Shown: in pieces, positions 35,421 to 42,913 of the stretch
How the letters are laid out: each line of letters starts with the position of its first letter
Numbering within the stretch: position 1 is the stretch's first letter
NCBI RefSeq assembly: GCF_900109685.1
Contig: NZ_FOBB01000005.1
Location: 310,001-374,000 of the forward strand
Length of the DNA stretch: 64,000 bases
From: Chitinophaga rupis
GTDB taxonomy: Bacteria; Bacteroidota; Bacteroidia; Chitinophagales; Chitinophagaceae
Reading direction: 5' to 3'
Program-made: the position numbers and the translations under genes
The notes under the pieces: generated by a model
Seen by the model: the letters and a program-made list of their open reading frames with translations, nothing else
Told to the model about the DNA's origin: nothing
The model's database searches: none

Positions 35421-36050
35421 TTACTCCACAAAGCGATAGCTGCCATGAGTATCATAGTCGATATTATGCTTCTTTTTTAGCGCTTGTATATAGTTTAAGG
35501 TACCAACTGTATGAGGACTTGCAACGGAATCACCAACCCGTTCAAAGGTGTGCAGCAGTGTTTCTTCCAGGCAGCTGCTTACGGTCATGCGCTTATGCTC
35601 GGCAAGGTCTTGCAATAACGCAGCCAACCGCTTTTCAAGCCGTACAGGTACATCTACCCGCTCAATTTTAATGGGAGGCCCCTGGTTATAGATGTATCTG
35701 CCAAAAACCAGGGAATTGCCGTCAGCATCTTTTACCCGATAATCGCGTATTCCATATTCTCTGTCTTCCATCGGAACTATTATCTCCACGCCATTAGCCT
35801 GGTGCAATTCATAGAGCTCTTCAGCATTTTCTGTAATGAAACATACTTCAGATGCTCCATCCACAAAGGACTCACCTTTTTGCAGATGCAAATTCACCTG
35901 ACCCAGCCCTACACCGGCAAACGTGGGAGGATCACCCCAGGAGAAGCGATGTGAAAACCCCAGGCGGTTAACATAAAAATCAATCGCAGACGGTATATCT
36001 TTAACTAATAGGGTAGGAAAAAGCTGGGAGCATTCAATATTTGGGATCAT
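35421..36050 (-). CDS. VOC (glyoxalase/bleomycin-resistance) domain protein with RHH-like tail
   Basis: Residues 1-125 form a vicinal-oxygen-chelate domain (FPTLLVKDIPSAIDFYVNRL; VKDADGNSLVFGRY), the fold of bleomycin-binding proteins and glyoxalases. After a linker, residues about 135-180 (IERVDVPVRLEKRLAALLQD; SSCLEETLLHTFER) read as a beta strand followed by two helices, like a ribbon-helix-helix DNA-binding unit. The C-terminal 30 residues (NYIQALKKKHNIDYDTHGSY) are of unknown role. The gene stands alone between two direct copies of a 178-bp repeat. Antibiotic or metabolite binding is possible; function not established. Confidence 0.78.
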   Translation of the reverse strand: MIPNIECSQLFPTLLVKDIPSAIDFYVNRLGFSHRFSWGDPPTFAGVGLGQVNLHLQKGESFVDGASEVCFITENAEELYELHQANGVEIIVPMEDREYGIRDYRVKDADGNSLVFGRYIYNQGPPIKIERVDVPVRLEKRLAALLQDLAEHKRMTVSSCLEETLLHTFERVGDSVASPHTVGTLNYIQALKKKHNIDYDTHGSYRFVE

Positions 36051-36219
36051 GGCAATTACTATTTTAAAGTAAGAGAAATAATATTTGCATTAAGTTATGA
36101 ATAGTGAGAGTAGTTTCCAACTTCCGGGGAGAGCTACACCCCGGGTGATAAACGTGGAAAACAGTATAAAGACTATAATGTAAACAGTTTAAAGCCTATA
36201 ATTGATCTTGCCTTATTGC
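36051..36219. other. Spacer upstream of VOC gene
   Basis: Contains the minus-strand promoter region of the VOC gene and a short near-direct repeat (AGACTATAATGTAAACAGTTTAAAG followed by CCTATAAT, near 36170-36200). Nothing else is recognised. Confidence 0.3.
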
Positions 36220-36398
36220 AGTACTAATATAAAGCTGGTATTTCGCTGGCAGGTCCGGGCGGAGGCCCTTGGCCGGCGTGATACGCTTGATGAAGCCCAA
36301 CGGCACAAATATGCTGATACGATACTACCCCCGTTCAATAGAGGTCTAAACAGGCGGGCACTAGGCCGTAGCCGGACCTGCAAGAAATATCCCCCATA
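36220..36398. repeat. 178-bp intergenic repeat, copy 3
   Basis: Same orientation as copies 1 and 2, on the other side of the VOC gene. It keeps CAGGTCCGGGCGGAGGCCC, GCTTGATGAAGCCCAA and AGGCGGGCACTAGGCC ... CCGGACCTG; the middle part is the most diverged. It ends about 30 bp from the HAD-ATPase stop codon. Confidence 0.88.
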
Positions 36399-36429
36399 CA
36401 ATGTAAGAAACCACCTTGACACAATTAAT

Positions 36430-38136
36430 CTACGCCGGCCCCGTATAATGCAGCTTCACCAGCTGCGCAACCGCGTCCCGCGATGCTGCCGCATCAGGCT
36501 CTTTATCTTCTATTTTCTCCACCTGCTCTGCAAGCGTTTCATCATTTACACTGTTCCGCATCCAGGCAGAGTAATCGTGCCGTTGCAAATGATACAGCCA
36601 GGTATCATCATCCACGCCTTCTGCAATTTCTACAAAGCGCAGCAGGTTGCTGGCTTTGAGCTGCAGCTTTGCTTCCGGTCCGGTGAAGATGAAGCTGTCC
36701 GGTCCCATATCGCCAATAGCGTATTTACGTTTATGCCGCTGCAGTATTTTTTGAGGAACTAAGGTGCGTATCAGGAAAGGCGCTTCGCCGGAGGGGCGGT
36801 GCCATACCAGGGCTTCGCCCTTTTGCAGGTCTGCAATAGGTATTTCCGGGAGGGCGGCTTTAATGCAGCTCGCGTAATGATGAATGGTCTCATGCGGTGC
36901 TTGCCCTACCGCCATTATGGTGGTAGCCTGGTCCAGTAGTGACTGATGTAACAGCTCCGGACGGGTAGTAATAGCAATATAATTAGTGAAGGCATGTAGT
37001 GGAGTAAAGAAGTGCGGATTAGCTTCAGCAGGCGCCAGGTGGTGCGCTTCATCCAGTAGTATCCAGTGTGGGCGGCCTTTGTGCTGGCGTAGCTCTAAAA
37101 CGGCAGCCAGCAGCTGTTGCAGGAAAGCGGGCTTTTCTTCCATAGATAAAGCCAGTGTGCATACTATCACGCTTTGATGCGGCCTATCCAGCAGCTGCAT
37201 CAGCGGTTCCAGGGCAGGCGGCTGCGCTACATCGCCGATGGTTACCGTTCCCTGCAGCTCCAGGTAATCGCCTTCCGGGTCTATCATGATGAACTGGTAG
37301 CCGCGTTGTAGCAATATCTCCATAAAGGCGGCGGTGAATGTGGTTTTTCCACCCCCGCTGCTACCGGCAAGAATAATGTTGCTGCCATAGGGGCTCACCA
37401 GGAAGGGGGCATTATCATAGCGGTCGCCAAGCGGCAGGTAGTGTCTTTTCAGTACAGAGTCCAGCGTCAGCAGGTCGTCTTCACGCATGCGGGCAGCCAG
37501 CTGCATTACCCCTTCACCATGATCGGCCGGTGTTACCCAGTCGCTGATCTTTTGCAGGGTAGGCAGCGCGTTGGCCACACTTACTGCGCATTCAGCTACC
37601 TGCAGCATAGCGCTGTCATTTTCTGCATCACCTACGGCCACTACATTATGCATGGAAAATCCCATGGCATCTAAAGCTGCATTGAGGCCTTTGGATTTGT
37701 TGATGCCCGGTGGTAATACCATTACGGCGCCTTTGTTAAAGATGATCTGCCGTTCTATGCCAAATTGTTTGATCACTTCCAGCACAGTATCCTGGTGCGG
37801 TTCCCAGGTAGCAACTATAACGCGGCCTGCGGAAAGGGGCTGCACGCCGCGCTTACGCAGCTCGGCAACAAAAGCTTCGGGAGGTGCATCGCCCAGGGTG
37901 GTTTCTTCCAATGTAGCGGGATTATATATTAAGGCGCCATTTTCTGCTACTATACGGTCAAATACCGTATGTGCCGGGAATAGCGCTTTCAGCTCATCCA
38001 GCTCGCGGCCGGTTACCAGCAGCAGGCTGCGGCCACTGGCCTTCAGCGCTTTCAATGCTTCTACTACTTCATCGGTAACGCCGCCGTGGTGAGCCAGCGT
38101 ACCATCATAATCGGATGCCAGAACATAGTATCTCAT
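36430..38136 (-). CDS. HAD phosphatase fused to a HerA-like ATPase
   Basis: A 568-residue two-domain protein. Residues 1-215 are a Cof-type HAD hydrolase with all motifs (D9 and D11 in DYDGTL, T42 in VTGRE, K148, D170 and D174 in VGDAENDSAM). Residues 240-470 form a P-loop ATPase of the HerA/DUF87 type: Walker A GSSGGGKTT (258-266), DPEGDYLEL, Walker B ILLDEAHHLAP (D362, E363). The last 100 residues are helical and acidic. HerA-like ATPases move DNA or protein; the HAD part probably hydrolyses a phosphate ester. The joint role is unknown to me. Not obviously in an operon. Confidence 0.85.
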   Translation of the reverse strand: MRYYVLASDYDGTLAHHGGVTDEVVEALKALKASGRSLLLVTGRELDELKALFPAHTVFDRIVAENGALIYNPATLEETTLGDAPPEAFVAELRKRGVQPLSAGRVIVATWEPHQDTVLEVIKQFGIERQIIFNKGAVMVLPPGINKSKGLNAALDAMGFSMHNVVAVGDAENDSAMLQVAECAVSVANALPTLQKISDWVTPADHGEGVMQLAARMREDDLLTLDSVLKRHYLPLGDRYDNAPFLVSPYGSNIILAGSSGGGKTTFTAAFMEILLQRGYQFIMIDPEGDYLELQGTVTIGDVAQPPALEPLMQLLDRPHQSVIVCTLALSMEEKPAFLQQLLAAVLELRQHKGRPHWILLDEAHHLAPAEANPHFFTPLHAFTNYIAITTRPELLHQSLLDQATTIMAVGQAPHETIHHYASCIKAALPEIPIADLQKGEALVWHRPSGEAPFLIRTLVPQKILQRHKRKYAIGDMGPDSFIFTGPEAKLQLKASNLLRFVEIAEGVDDDTWLYHLQRHDYSAWMRNSVNDETLAEQVEKIEDKEPDAAASRDAVAQLVKLHYTGPA

Positions 38137-38243
38137 AACAGTTTAAGAGCAGTAATTATGCCACTGGATAAGCTAAATGTGGGGAGTAAAGGGGCAGTTC
38201 TTAAATATTTGCAAAAAACAGCATAAATTGGATGACCGGCTCA

Positions 38244-38272
38244 TTGGAATGTGATGAATATCCCTATTTTTG
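38244..38272 (+). promoter_or_regulatory. Promoter of the sigma/bufferin operon
   Basis: TTG (38244-38246), an 18-nt spacer and TATTTTTG (38265-38272) match the -33/-7 pair of the housekeeping sigma factor. The leader to the ATG at 38291 would be about 12 nt. Confidence 0.6.
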
Positions 38273-38290
38273 TTTACCTACACTTTGTTT

Positions 38291-38872
38291 ATGAGCGCAG
38301 CTAAAGGAGCAGTAACTGGTCATCATGCTATCATCCGCGAATGGGTGCAGCTGTACACAAACGGAATGTACGCCTGGGCCTATCATAAAACTACCGACAA
38401 GGCGCTGGCAGAAGATCTGGTACAGGACACGTTCCTCGCCGCGTTACAGTCATTCGATAAGTTTAAACAGGAAAGTCAGCCTAAAACCTGGCTCTTTTCT
38501 ATCCTGAATAATAAGATCAGCGATCATTTCCGTCAACAATTCCGCCATCCGGTTGTTAACGAAGCAGAGGGCGGCTTATCTTTTTTCTTTGATGAGGAGG
38601 ATGAGTGGCGCAAAGAACGCAGTCCGCAAGCCTGGAATACTACGGATACACATATCCTGGACAACCCGGATTTCCGGAAAATTCTGCAGCACTGTATGCA
38701 TCTGCTGCCCGGCAACTGGCTGGCAGCAGTAAAATTAAAATACCTGGAAGAAAAAGAAGGGAAGGATATTTGTCAGGATCTTCAGATAACACCGTCTAAT
38801 TTCTGGCAGATCATGCACCGCGCTAAGCTGCATCTGAGGAATTGTCTGGAAATTAACTGGTTTAAAAAGTAG
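38291..38872 (+). CDS. ECF-type RNA polymerase sigma factor
   Basis: A 193-residue sigma-70 family protein: region 2 (LAEDLVQDTFLAALQSFDKF; KTWLFSILNNKISDHFRQQF) and region 4 (LPGNWLAAVKLKYLEEKEGK, then PSNFWQIMHRAKLHLRNCLE). I start it at 38291, since the seven codons before it overlap the -7 box. The next gene, 7 bp downstream, encodes a protein with a zinc anti-sigma motif, and the two precede the bufferin-type genes. The natural inference is that the sigma factor switches on the peptide genes when the anti-sigma senses metal or oxidant. Confidence 0.9.
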   Translation: MSAAKGAVTGHHAIIREWVQLYTNGMYAWAYHKTTDKALAEDLVQDTFLAALQSFDKFKQESQPKTWLFSILNNKISDHFRQQFRHPVVNEAEGGLSFFFDEEDEWRKERSPQAWNTTDTHILDNPDFRKILQHCMHLLPGNWLAAVKLKYLEEKEGKDICQDLQITPSNFWQIMHRAKLHLRNCLEINWFKK

Positions 38873-38879
38873 ATCGGGC

Positions 38880-39155
38880 ATGAAAAGAGTGTTAAAAAAA
38901 ATATTTCTTCCCTGTACGGTAGCTACGGAAATGATTGAGAAGGACATTTACTTTAAACTGTCCGCGTTAGAGAAATTACGGCTGTTCCTGCATACCGGTC
39001 TCTGTGGCCTGTGTCACCGGTATCAAAAACATAGCCGGCTGTTGCATCGGATCCTGATGGAGCTGCATCATGAGCATGAACATCCTCAAGCACCCAAAGA
39101 AGAGGAGCAGACTGCACTGAAAGAAAAGATCACAAACCGCCTGGAAAAGAATTAA
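38880..39155 (+). CDS. Small zinc-type (ZAS) anti-sigma factor
   Basis: A 91-residue soluble protein with HTGLCGLC (H38, C42, C45), which is exactly the Hx3Cx2C zinc motif of ZAS anti-sigma factors, in the context EKLRLFLHTGLCGLCHRYQK. The upstream part TEMIEKDIYFKLSALEK is like the sigma-binding helix of this group. It has no membrane helix, so it would act in the cytoplasm and respond to redox state or metals that displace zinc. The C-terminal tail is His- and Glu-rich (ELHHEHEHPQAPKEEEQTA), which may also bind metal. Confidence 0.75.
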   Translation: MKRVLKKIFLPCTVATEMIEKDIYFKLSALEKLRLFLHTGLCGLCHRYQKHSRLLHRILMELHHEHEHPQAPKEEEQTALKEKITNRLEKN

Positions 39156-39240
39156 AAATTTGTTGGTTACGGTGTCAGGTTGGTATAAATGTGCCGGCTA
39201 TACGTGCAAAGATTCTAATCACATATAAAAACTGACAACA

Positions 39241-39573
39241 ATGGAGAACAAAAAGAAAGTTCTGTTAACCGGCTCTCTGCTGGCCGGCGCCTTATTGGCT
39301 ACTGCAAACCTGCAGGCAAATGCTGCAGACCTGTTTAGTTTCAACAACCTGGGTACCGGCGAAGCCGTAAGAACCCGCCTGATGGACGGCGCCAGCCATG
39401 CCCGTACCCTGGAGCTGAACTGTGGCGAAAAGAAAGATTCCGCTTCCATGAAAAAAGGTAAAGACGGAAAATGTGGAAAAGATGGTAAGTGCGGCGAAGG
39501 CAAGTGCGGCGATAAAAAAGGTGGTAAGAAAAAGATGAAGGCCGACTCCGCCAAAGCAAAACCGGCTAAATAG
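39241..39573 (+). CDS. bufA: Bufferin/HvfA-type RiPP metallophore precursor
   Basis: A 110-residue exported peptide with signal peptide (MENKKKVLLTGSLLAGALLA ... QANA, cleaved near 28). The mature part carries four Cys motifs: LNCGEK (C61), GKCGK (C78), GKCGE (C84) and GKCGD (C89), in a Lys/Gly-rich tail. EGKCG motifs are the hallmark of HvfA/GigA/bufferin precursors, whose Cys are turned by a DUF692 enzyme into thioamide/oxazolone groups that bind copper. The DUF692, DUF2063 and DoxX genes follow in the right order. The 85-bp gap upstream may hold its own sigma-dependent promoter. The name follows the family, not an experiment. Confidence 0.85.
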   Translation: MENKKKVLLTGSLLAGALLATANLQANAADLFSFNNLGTGEAVRTRLMDGASHARTLELNCGEKKDSASMKKGKDGKCGKDGKCGEGKCGDKKGGKKKMKADSAKAKPAK

Positions 39574-39861
39574 TTGGCAGTCCGCAGTTGGCAGTGTGCA
39601 ATCCTTGTAAATAGTTGGCAGTTGGCAGTGAGCAGTTGGCAGTCTGCGAAGATTGTTTACTGCTACCTGTCCCCTGCCAATTCTAAAAGGTAGTTTGTAT
39701 CAGCAGCAACGCAGCAATCTCCCTTACTGCCAACTGCCTGCTAACGACTGTCAACTCTTAAAAGTCGGTTCGTAAGAGCACCACGCAGTAGTCGCCACTA
39801 CTGCCAACTGCCCACTGCAGACTGCCCACTCAAAAAATCTTCACGCTCAAATTGCCTCCTC
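39574..39861. repeat. Degenerate heptamer repeat region (AGTTGGC / ACTGCCA)
   Basis: Imperfect 7-mers AGTTGGC, AGTCCGC, AGTTGGC, AGTGTGC (39572-39600) and again AGTTGGC, AGTTGGC, AGTGAGC, AGTTGGC, AGTCTGC (39612-39648) are followed by the inverted type (ACTGCCA, ACTGCCC, ACTGCAG, ACTGCCC; 39799-39830, with weaker copies at 39726-39756). This element separates the precursor from its modifying enzyme and could form a strong hairpin in the transcript. Confidence 0.8.
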
Positions 39862-40692
39862 ATGGTTGGAATTGGTTTTAGAAAAGATTTTGCAACCACA
39901 CTGTTGCAAAGCCCTTCATTCAACCCGGCCTTCATTGAAGTAGCGCCGGAAAACTGGATAGGGGTGGGCGGTTACTGGAAAAAACTGTTTAACCAGGCGC
40001 TGGAAAAATATCCGCTGTATACACACGGCCTTTCACTTTCTGTAGGCAGCCCCGACGAGCTGGACCTGAACTTCCTGCAAAAAGTAAAAACCTTCCTGCG
40101 GGATACCAATGCGCAGATCTATTCCGAACACCTCAGCTACTCTAAATGTGATAACGCGCATTTATATGACCTGCTGCCTATTCCGTTCACAACGGAAGCG
40201 GTGCGTCATGTAAGCCGCCGTATCCGGCAGGTGCAGGATTTCCTGGAAAGGAAGATCGCCATTGAGATCGTAAGCTATTACACACCGGTAGCACCTGAGC
40301 TTACAGAGATCGCTTTCATTAATGCCATACTGGAAGAAGCAGGTTGTAACCTGTTGCTGGATGTGAACAATGTGTATGTGAACGGCTTTAACCATCAGTA
40401 CGATGCCAAAGCATTCATAGACCAGCTGCCCATGGATAAAGTAGCTTACATCCATATGGCCGGCCATGAAAAAGTATCGGATGACCTGATCATTGATACC
40501 CACGGAGAAGCTATCATAGACCCGGTGTATGACCTGTTTGCCTATACCATGCAGCGCCTGGACCGTGATGTACCGGTGCTGCTGGAAAGGGATTTTAACA
40601 TCCCTGAGCTGGATGAGCTGCAGCAGGAGATCAACCGCCTGCAGCAGATCAAAAATGTGCACCTGAAAAACCCGCGTTATGCAACTGCCTGA
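39862..40692 (+). CDS. bufB: DUF692 multinuclear non-heme iron oxygenase (MNIO), RiPP-modifying
   Basis: A 276-residue TIM-barrel enzyme (MbnB/BufB/HvfB family). Metal-binding and signature motifs are in order: H55 (YTHGLSLSVGS), E89-H90 (IYSEHLSYS), the EIVSYY glutamate, DVNNVYVN, HMAGHE, DTHGEAI and LLERDFNIP. Known members use an iron cluster and oxygen to rewrite Cys residues of a peptide substrate; the neighbouring Cys-motif precursor is the obvious substrate. Translation probably depends on its own start after the repeat-filled spacer. The next gene overlaps by 14 bp. Confidence 0.93.
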   Translation: MVGIGFRKDFATTLLQSPSFNPAFIEVAPENWIGVGGYWKKLFNQALEKYPLYTHGLSLSVGSPDELDLNFLQKVKTFLRDTNAQIYSEHLSYSKCDNAHLYDLLPIPFTTEAVRHVSRRIRQVQDFLERKIAIEIVSYYTPVAPELTEIAFINAILEEAGCNLLLDVNNVYVNGFNHQYDAKAFIDQLPMDKVAYIHMAGHEKVSDDLIIDTHGEAIIDPVYDLFAYTMQRLDRDVPVLLERDFNIPELDELQQEINRLQQIKNVHLKNPRYATA

Positions 40693-41437
40693 AACTACCC
40701 ACCAGCACCAGTCGGCCCTGGCAGATTATTGCCGCACCGGTAAGTACAGCGCTATTCCCGGTGTGCGGGAACAGCATGTAACGCAGTACCGCCGCCTGGT
40801 ATACAATGTGGTGGATGATATGTTGCAATCAGCCTATCCGCTCACACATCATTTGCTTACAACAAGAGAGTGGAATGCGCTGGTGCAGGAATTTTTTTCC
40901 AATCATCCCTGCCAGTCGCCGCAGGTATGGTACATGCCCAAAGAGCTCTACGAATATCTATCGCCCAAAGAACATAAGCTTAAAAACAAGTACCCGTTCC
41001 TGTTAGAGCTGCTTTGGCTGGAATGGCTGGAAGTGGAGCTGTTTATGATGGAAGACCGGCCGGCCGCTTACACCACCATAGGCGATCTTTCAACAGATGA
41101 ATTAGTCCTGAATCCCGAACATCATTTACAGCAATTCCAATACCCCGTTCACCTGAAAACGGCTAAACAGCTCACGCCTGCTGATAAAGGCGATTATTTC
41201 CTGGTATTATTCCGCAAGCCCGACAGCGGGGAGGTGAATTTCATGAATCTTTCGCCCGCGCTGGTAGCCATGCTGGAAATATTACAGGAAGGCCCGCAAA
41301 CAATGGATGCCCTGATCCGGCAATGCTGCGCCGCCTGGCAGCTGCAGCTTAGCCCGGAAATACAGGCTGCGGCGCATGCTTTCATCACACAATCGCTGGA
41401 CAACCGGCTGATCATCGGATTTAAAAGCAAACACTAA
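40679..41437 (+). CDS. bufC: DUF2063 partner protein of the MNIO enzyme
   Basis: A 252-residue protein. The N-terminal 100 residues match the putative DNA-binding domain/DUF2063 (LADYCRTGKYSAIPGVREQH; YRRLVYNVVDDMLQSAYPLT), which in MbnC/BufC/HvfC binds the precursor leader and forms a complex with the MNIO enzyme. The C-terminal half (VLNPEHHLQQFQYPVHLKTA) is a second beta-rich domain seen in this family. It overlaps the MNIO gene by 14 bp and the DoxX gene by 1 bp, so production is coupled. Confidence 0.9.
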   Translation: MQLPETTHQHQSALADYCRTGKYSAIPGVREQHVTQYRRLVYNVVDDMLQSAYPLTHHLLTTREWNALVQEFFSNHPCQSPQVWYMPKELYEYLSPKEHKLKNKYPFLLELLWLEWLEVELFMMEDRPAAYTTIGDLSTDELVLNPEHHLQQFQYPVHLKTAKQLTPADKGDYFLVLFRKPDSGEVNFMNLSPALVAMLEILQEGPQTMDALIRQCCAAWQLQLSPEIQAAAHAFITQSLDNRLIIGFKSKH

Positions 41438-41880
41438 TGAGCATCTTATCATCCTACGCCCGCACGGCGGCATCCCTGGAGAAAGCCAGGGCAGTACCCT
41501 TATTGTTATTACGGCTTGTACTGGCCTATGGTTTTTACACACCCGCCAAAATGAAATGGTCCGATATTAACAGTATTGCACAGTGGTTTGGCAGCATGCA
41601 CTTTCCCATGCCCACGCTGAGCGCTTACCTGGCTGCTGCTACGGAAGCCGCAGGGGTGGTATTGCTTACCCTGGGCCTGGCCACCCGCCTTATTACCATC
41701 CCATTAATGATCGTAGTGCTGGTAGCTATTTTTGCAGTGCACTGGCCCAATGGTTTCAGCGCGGGCGATAATGGTTTTGAGATCCCGCTGTATTATTTCC
41801 TGATGCTGTTTACATTATTTATTATGGGACCAGGCAGTATAAGTATGGATGAACGGCTGCGTAGAAAATATAGAAACTAA
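41437..41880 (+). CDS. bufD: DoxX-family membrane protein (bufferin operon)
   Basis: A 147-residue inner-membrane protein with four helices and the DoxX pattern: LLRLVLAYGFYTPAKMKWSD, AAATEAAGVVLLTLGLATR and a terminal MDERLRRKYRN. DoxX genes close HvfABC(D)/bufferin operons, where the protein is thought to act in redox or electron supply for the peptide-modifying step; its exact role is not known. ATG overlaps the stop of the preceding gene. Confidence 0.9.
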   Translation: MSILSSYARTAASLEKARAVPLLLLRLVLAYGFYTPAKMKWSDINSIAQWFGSMHFPMPTLSAYLAAATEAAGVVLLTLGLATRLITIPLMIVVLVAIFAVHWPNGFSAGDNGFEIPLYYFLMLFTLFIMGPGSISMDERLRRKYRN

Positions 41881-41884
41881 CCCT

Positions 41885-41892
41885 TAGTTTTG
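41885..41892 (+). promoter_or_regulatory. -7 box TAGTTTTG before the Kir channel gene
   Basis: Exact TAnnTTTG match 18 bp before the ATG at 41910, directly after the DoxX stop codon. No -33 TTG is visible. Confidence 0.4.
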
Positions 41893-41909
41893 CTATACAA
41901 ATTTCCTGT

Positions 41910-42893
41910 ATGGCACTCCGCATCAACCCATTTTCCAAAATAAACAACGATACCGGTTTTGGCAGCAGCTCCAGCGGTTCTGTAGGGCGTTTTGTGAACA
42001 AGGATGGTTCCTTTAACCTGCGCAAAGAAGGCCGCCCGTACTGGGAGCGCATGAGCCTTTATCACTTCATGCTGAACCTGTCGCCGCTAAAATTCTTTTG
42101 TGCCATCCTGCTGTTCTTTTTTTCCATTAACCTTATCTACACCGCTATTTACCTGGTATTGGGCGCGCATGAATTTGTAGGTATTATAGGCCAAACTAAG
42201 TGGCAGGTGTTCAAAGAGATCTATTTCTTCAGCACAGAAACCTTTACTACGGTAGGTTATGGCCGGGTAAACCCTATTGGCGACGGCGCCAACCTGGTAG
42301 CCTCCCTGGAAGCCCTGAACGGTTTCCTGTACCTGGCAGTATTCACCGGTTTGATCTACGGGCGTTTTTCCAAGCCCAAAGCTTTCCTCATGTTCAGTGA
42401 TTACGCAATAATAGCGCCCTACCAGGATAAAATGGGGCTTATGTTCCGTTTTGCATCCTATAAGAACAATCATACGCTTACAGATGTAGAGGTAAAGGTA
42501 ACCGCGGCATTACTGGTAACTGAAAATGGTAAAACCGCTTTCCAGTTCTATGACCTGCCCCTGGAACGCAGCAAGATCCAGAACCTGCCCATGAACTGGA
42601 CCGTAGTGCATCCTATAGATGAGAACAGCCCTTTACAGGGACTAAACCCGGAAGATCTGAAGGCCGCTGACCTGGAAATTTATGTGCTCATCCGTGCCTT
42701 TGATGATGTGTTCTCCAATTTTGTATTAAGGCGCACCTCTTATACATACGAAGAAATTAAGTTCAACCGCCGCTTTGTGCCTATGTACCGGGAAACTGGT
42801 ACCAGCACTATCCTGGAGCTGCATAAGCTCAGTGACTCCAAAGAGGTGGATGTTACGGTAGCAATGCCGTTCAGCCCCGTTGAACGGTCTTAA
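41910..42893 (+). CDS. Inward-rectifier potassium channel (KirBac type)
   Basis: A 327-residue channel: slide helix (WERMSLYHFMLNLSPLKFFC), first membrane helix (AILLFFFSINLIYTAIYLVL), pore helix and selectivity filter FTTVGYGR (T114-G118), second helix (EALNGFLYLAVFTGLIYGRF) and a large cytoplasmic immunoglobulin-like domain (SDYAIIAPYQDKMGLMFRFA ... ADLEIYVLIRAFDDVF). All parts of the Kir fold are present. It may be independent of both neighbouring operons. Confidence 0.93.
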   Translation: MALRINPFSKINNDTGFGSSSSGSVGRFVNKDGSFNLRKEGRPYWERMSLYHFMLNLSPLKFFCAILLFFFSINLIYTAIYLVLGAHEFVGIIGQTKWQVFKEIYFFSTETFTTVGYGRVNPIGDGANLVASLEALNGFLYLAVFTGLIYGRFSKPKAFLMFSDYAIIAPYQDKMGLMFRFASYKNNHTLTDVEVKVTAALLVTENGKTAFQFYDLPLERSKIQNLPMNWTVVHPIDENSPLQGLNPEDLKAADLEIYVLIRAFDDVFSNFVLRRTSYTYEEIKFNRRFVPMYRETGTSTILELHKLSDSKEVDVTVAMPFSPVERS

Positions 42894-42913
42894 TACATTC
42901 TAAAACCCTCAAC

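Noticed and set aside
34975..36398. Possible CRISPR array from the spaced repeats
   Set aside because: Units are 178 bp and hairpin-bounded, spacing is irregular and a gene lies between two copies; no cas genes.
39219..39554. Minus-strand frame across the RiPP precursor
   Set aside because: Low-complexity shadow of the Lys/Gly-rich tail; the plus strand has a signal peptide and operon context.
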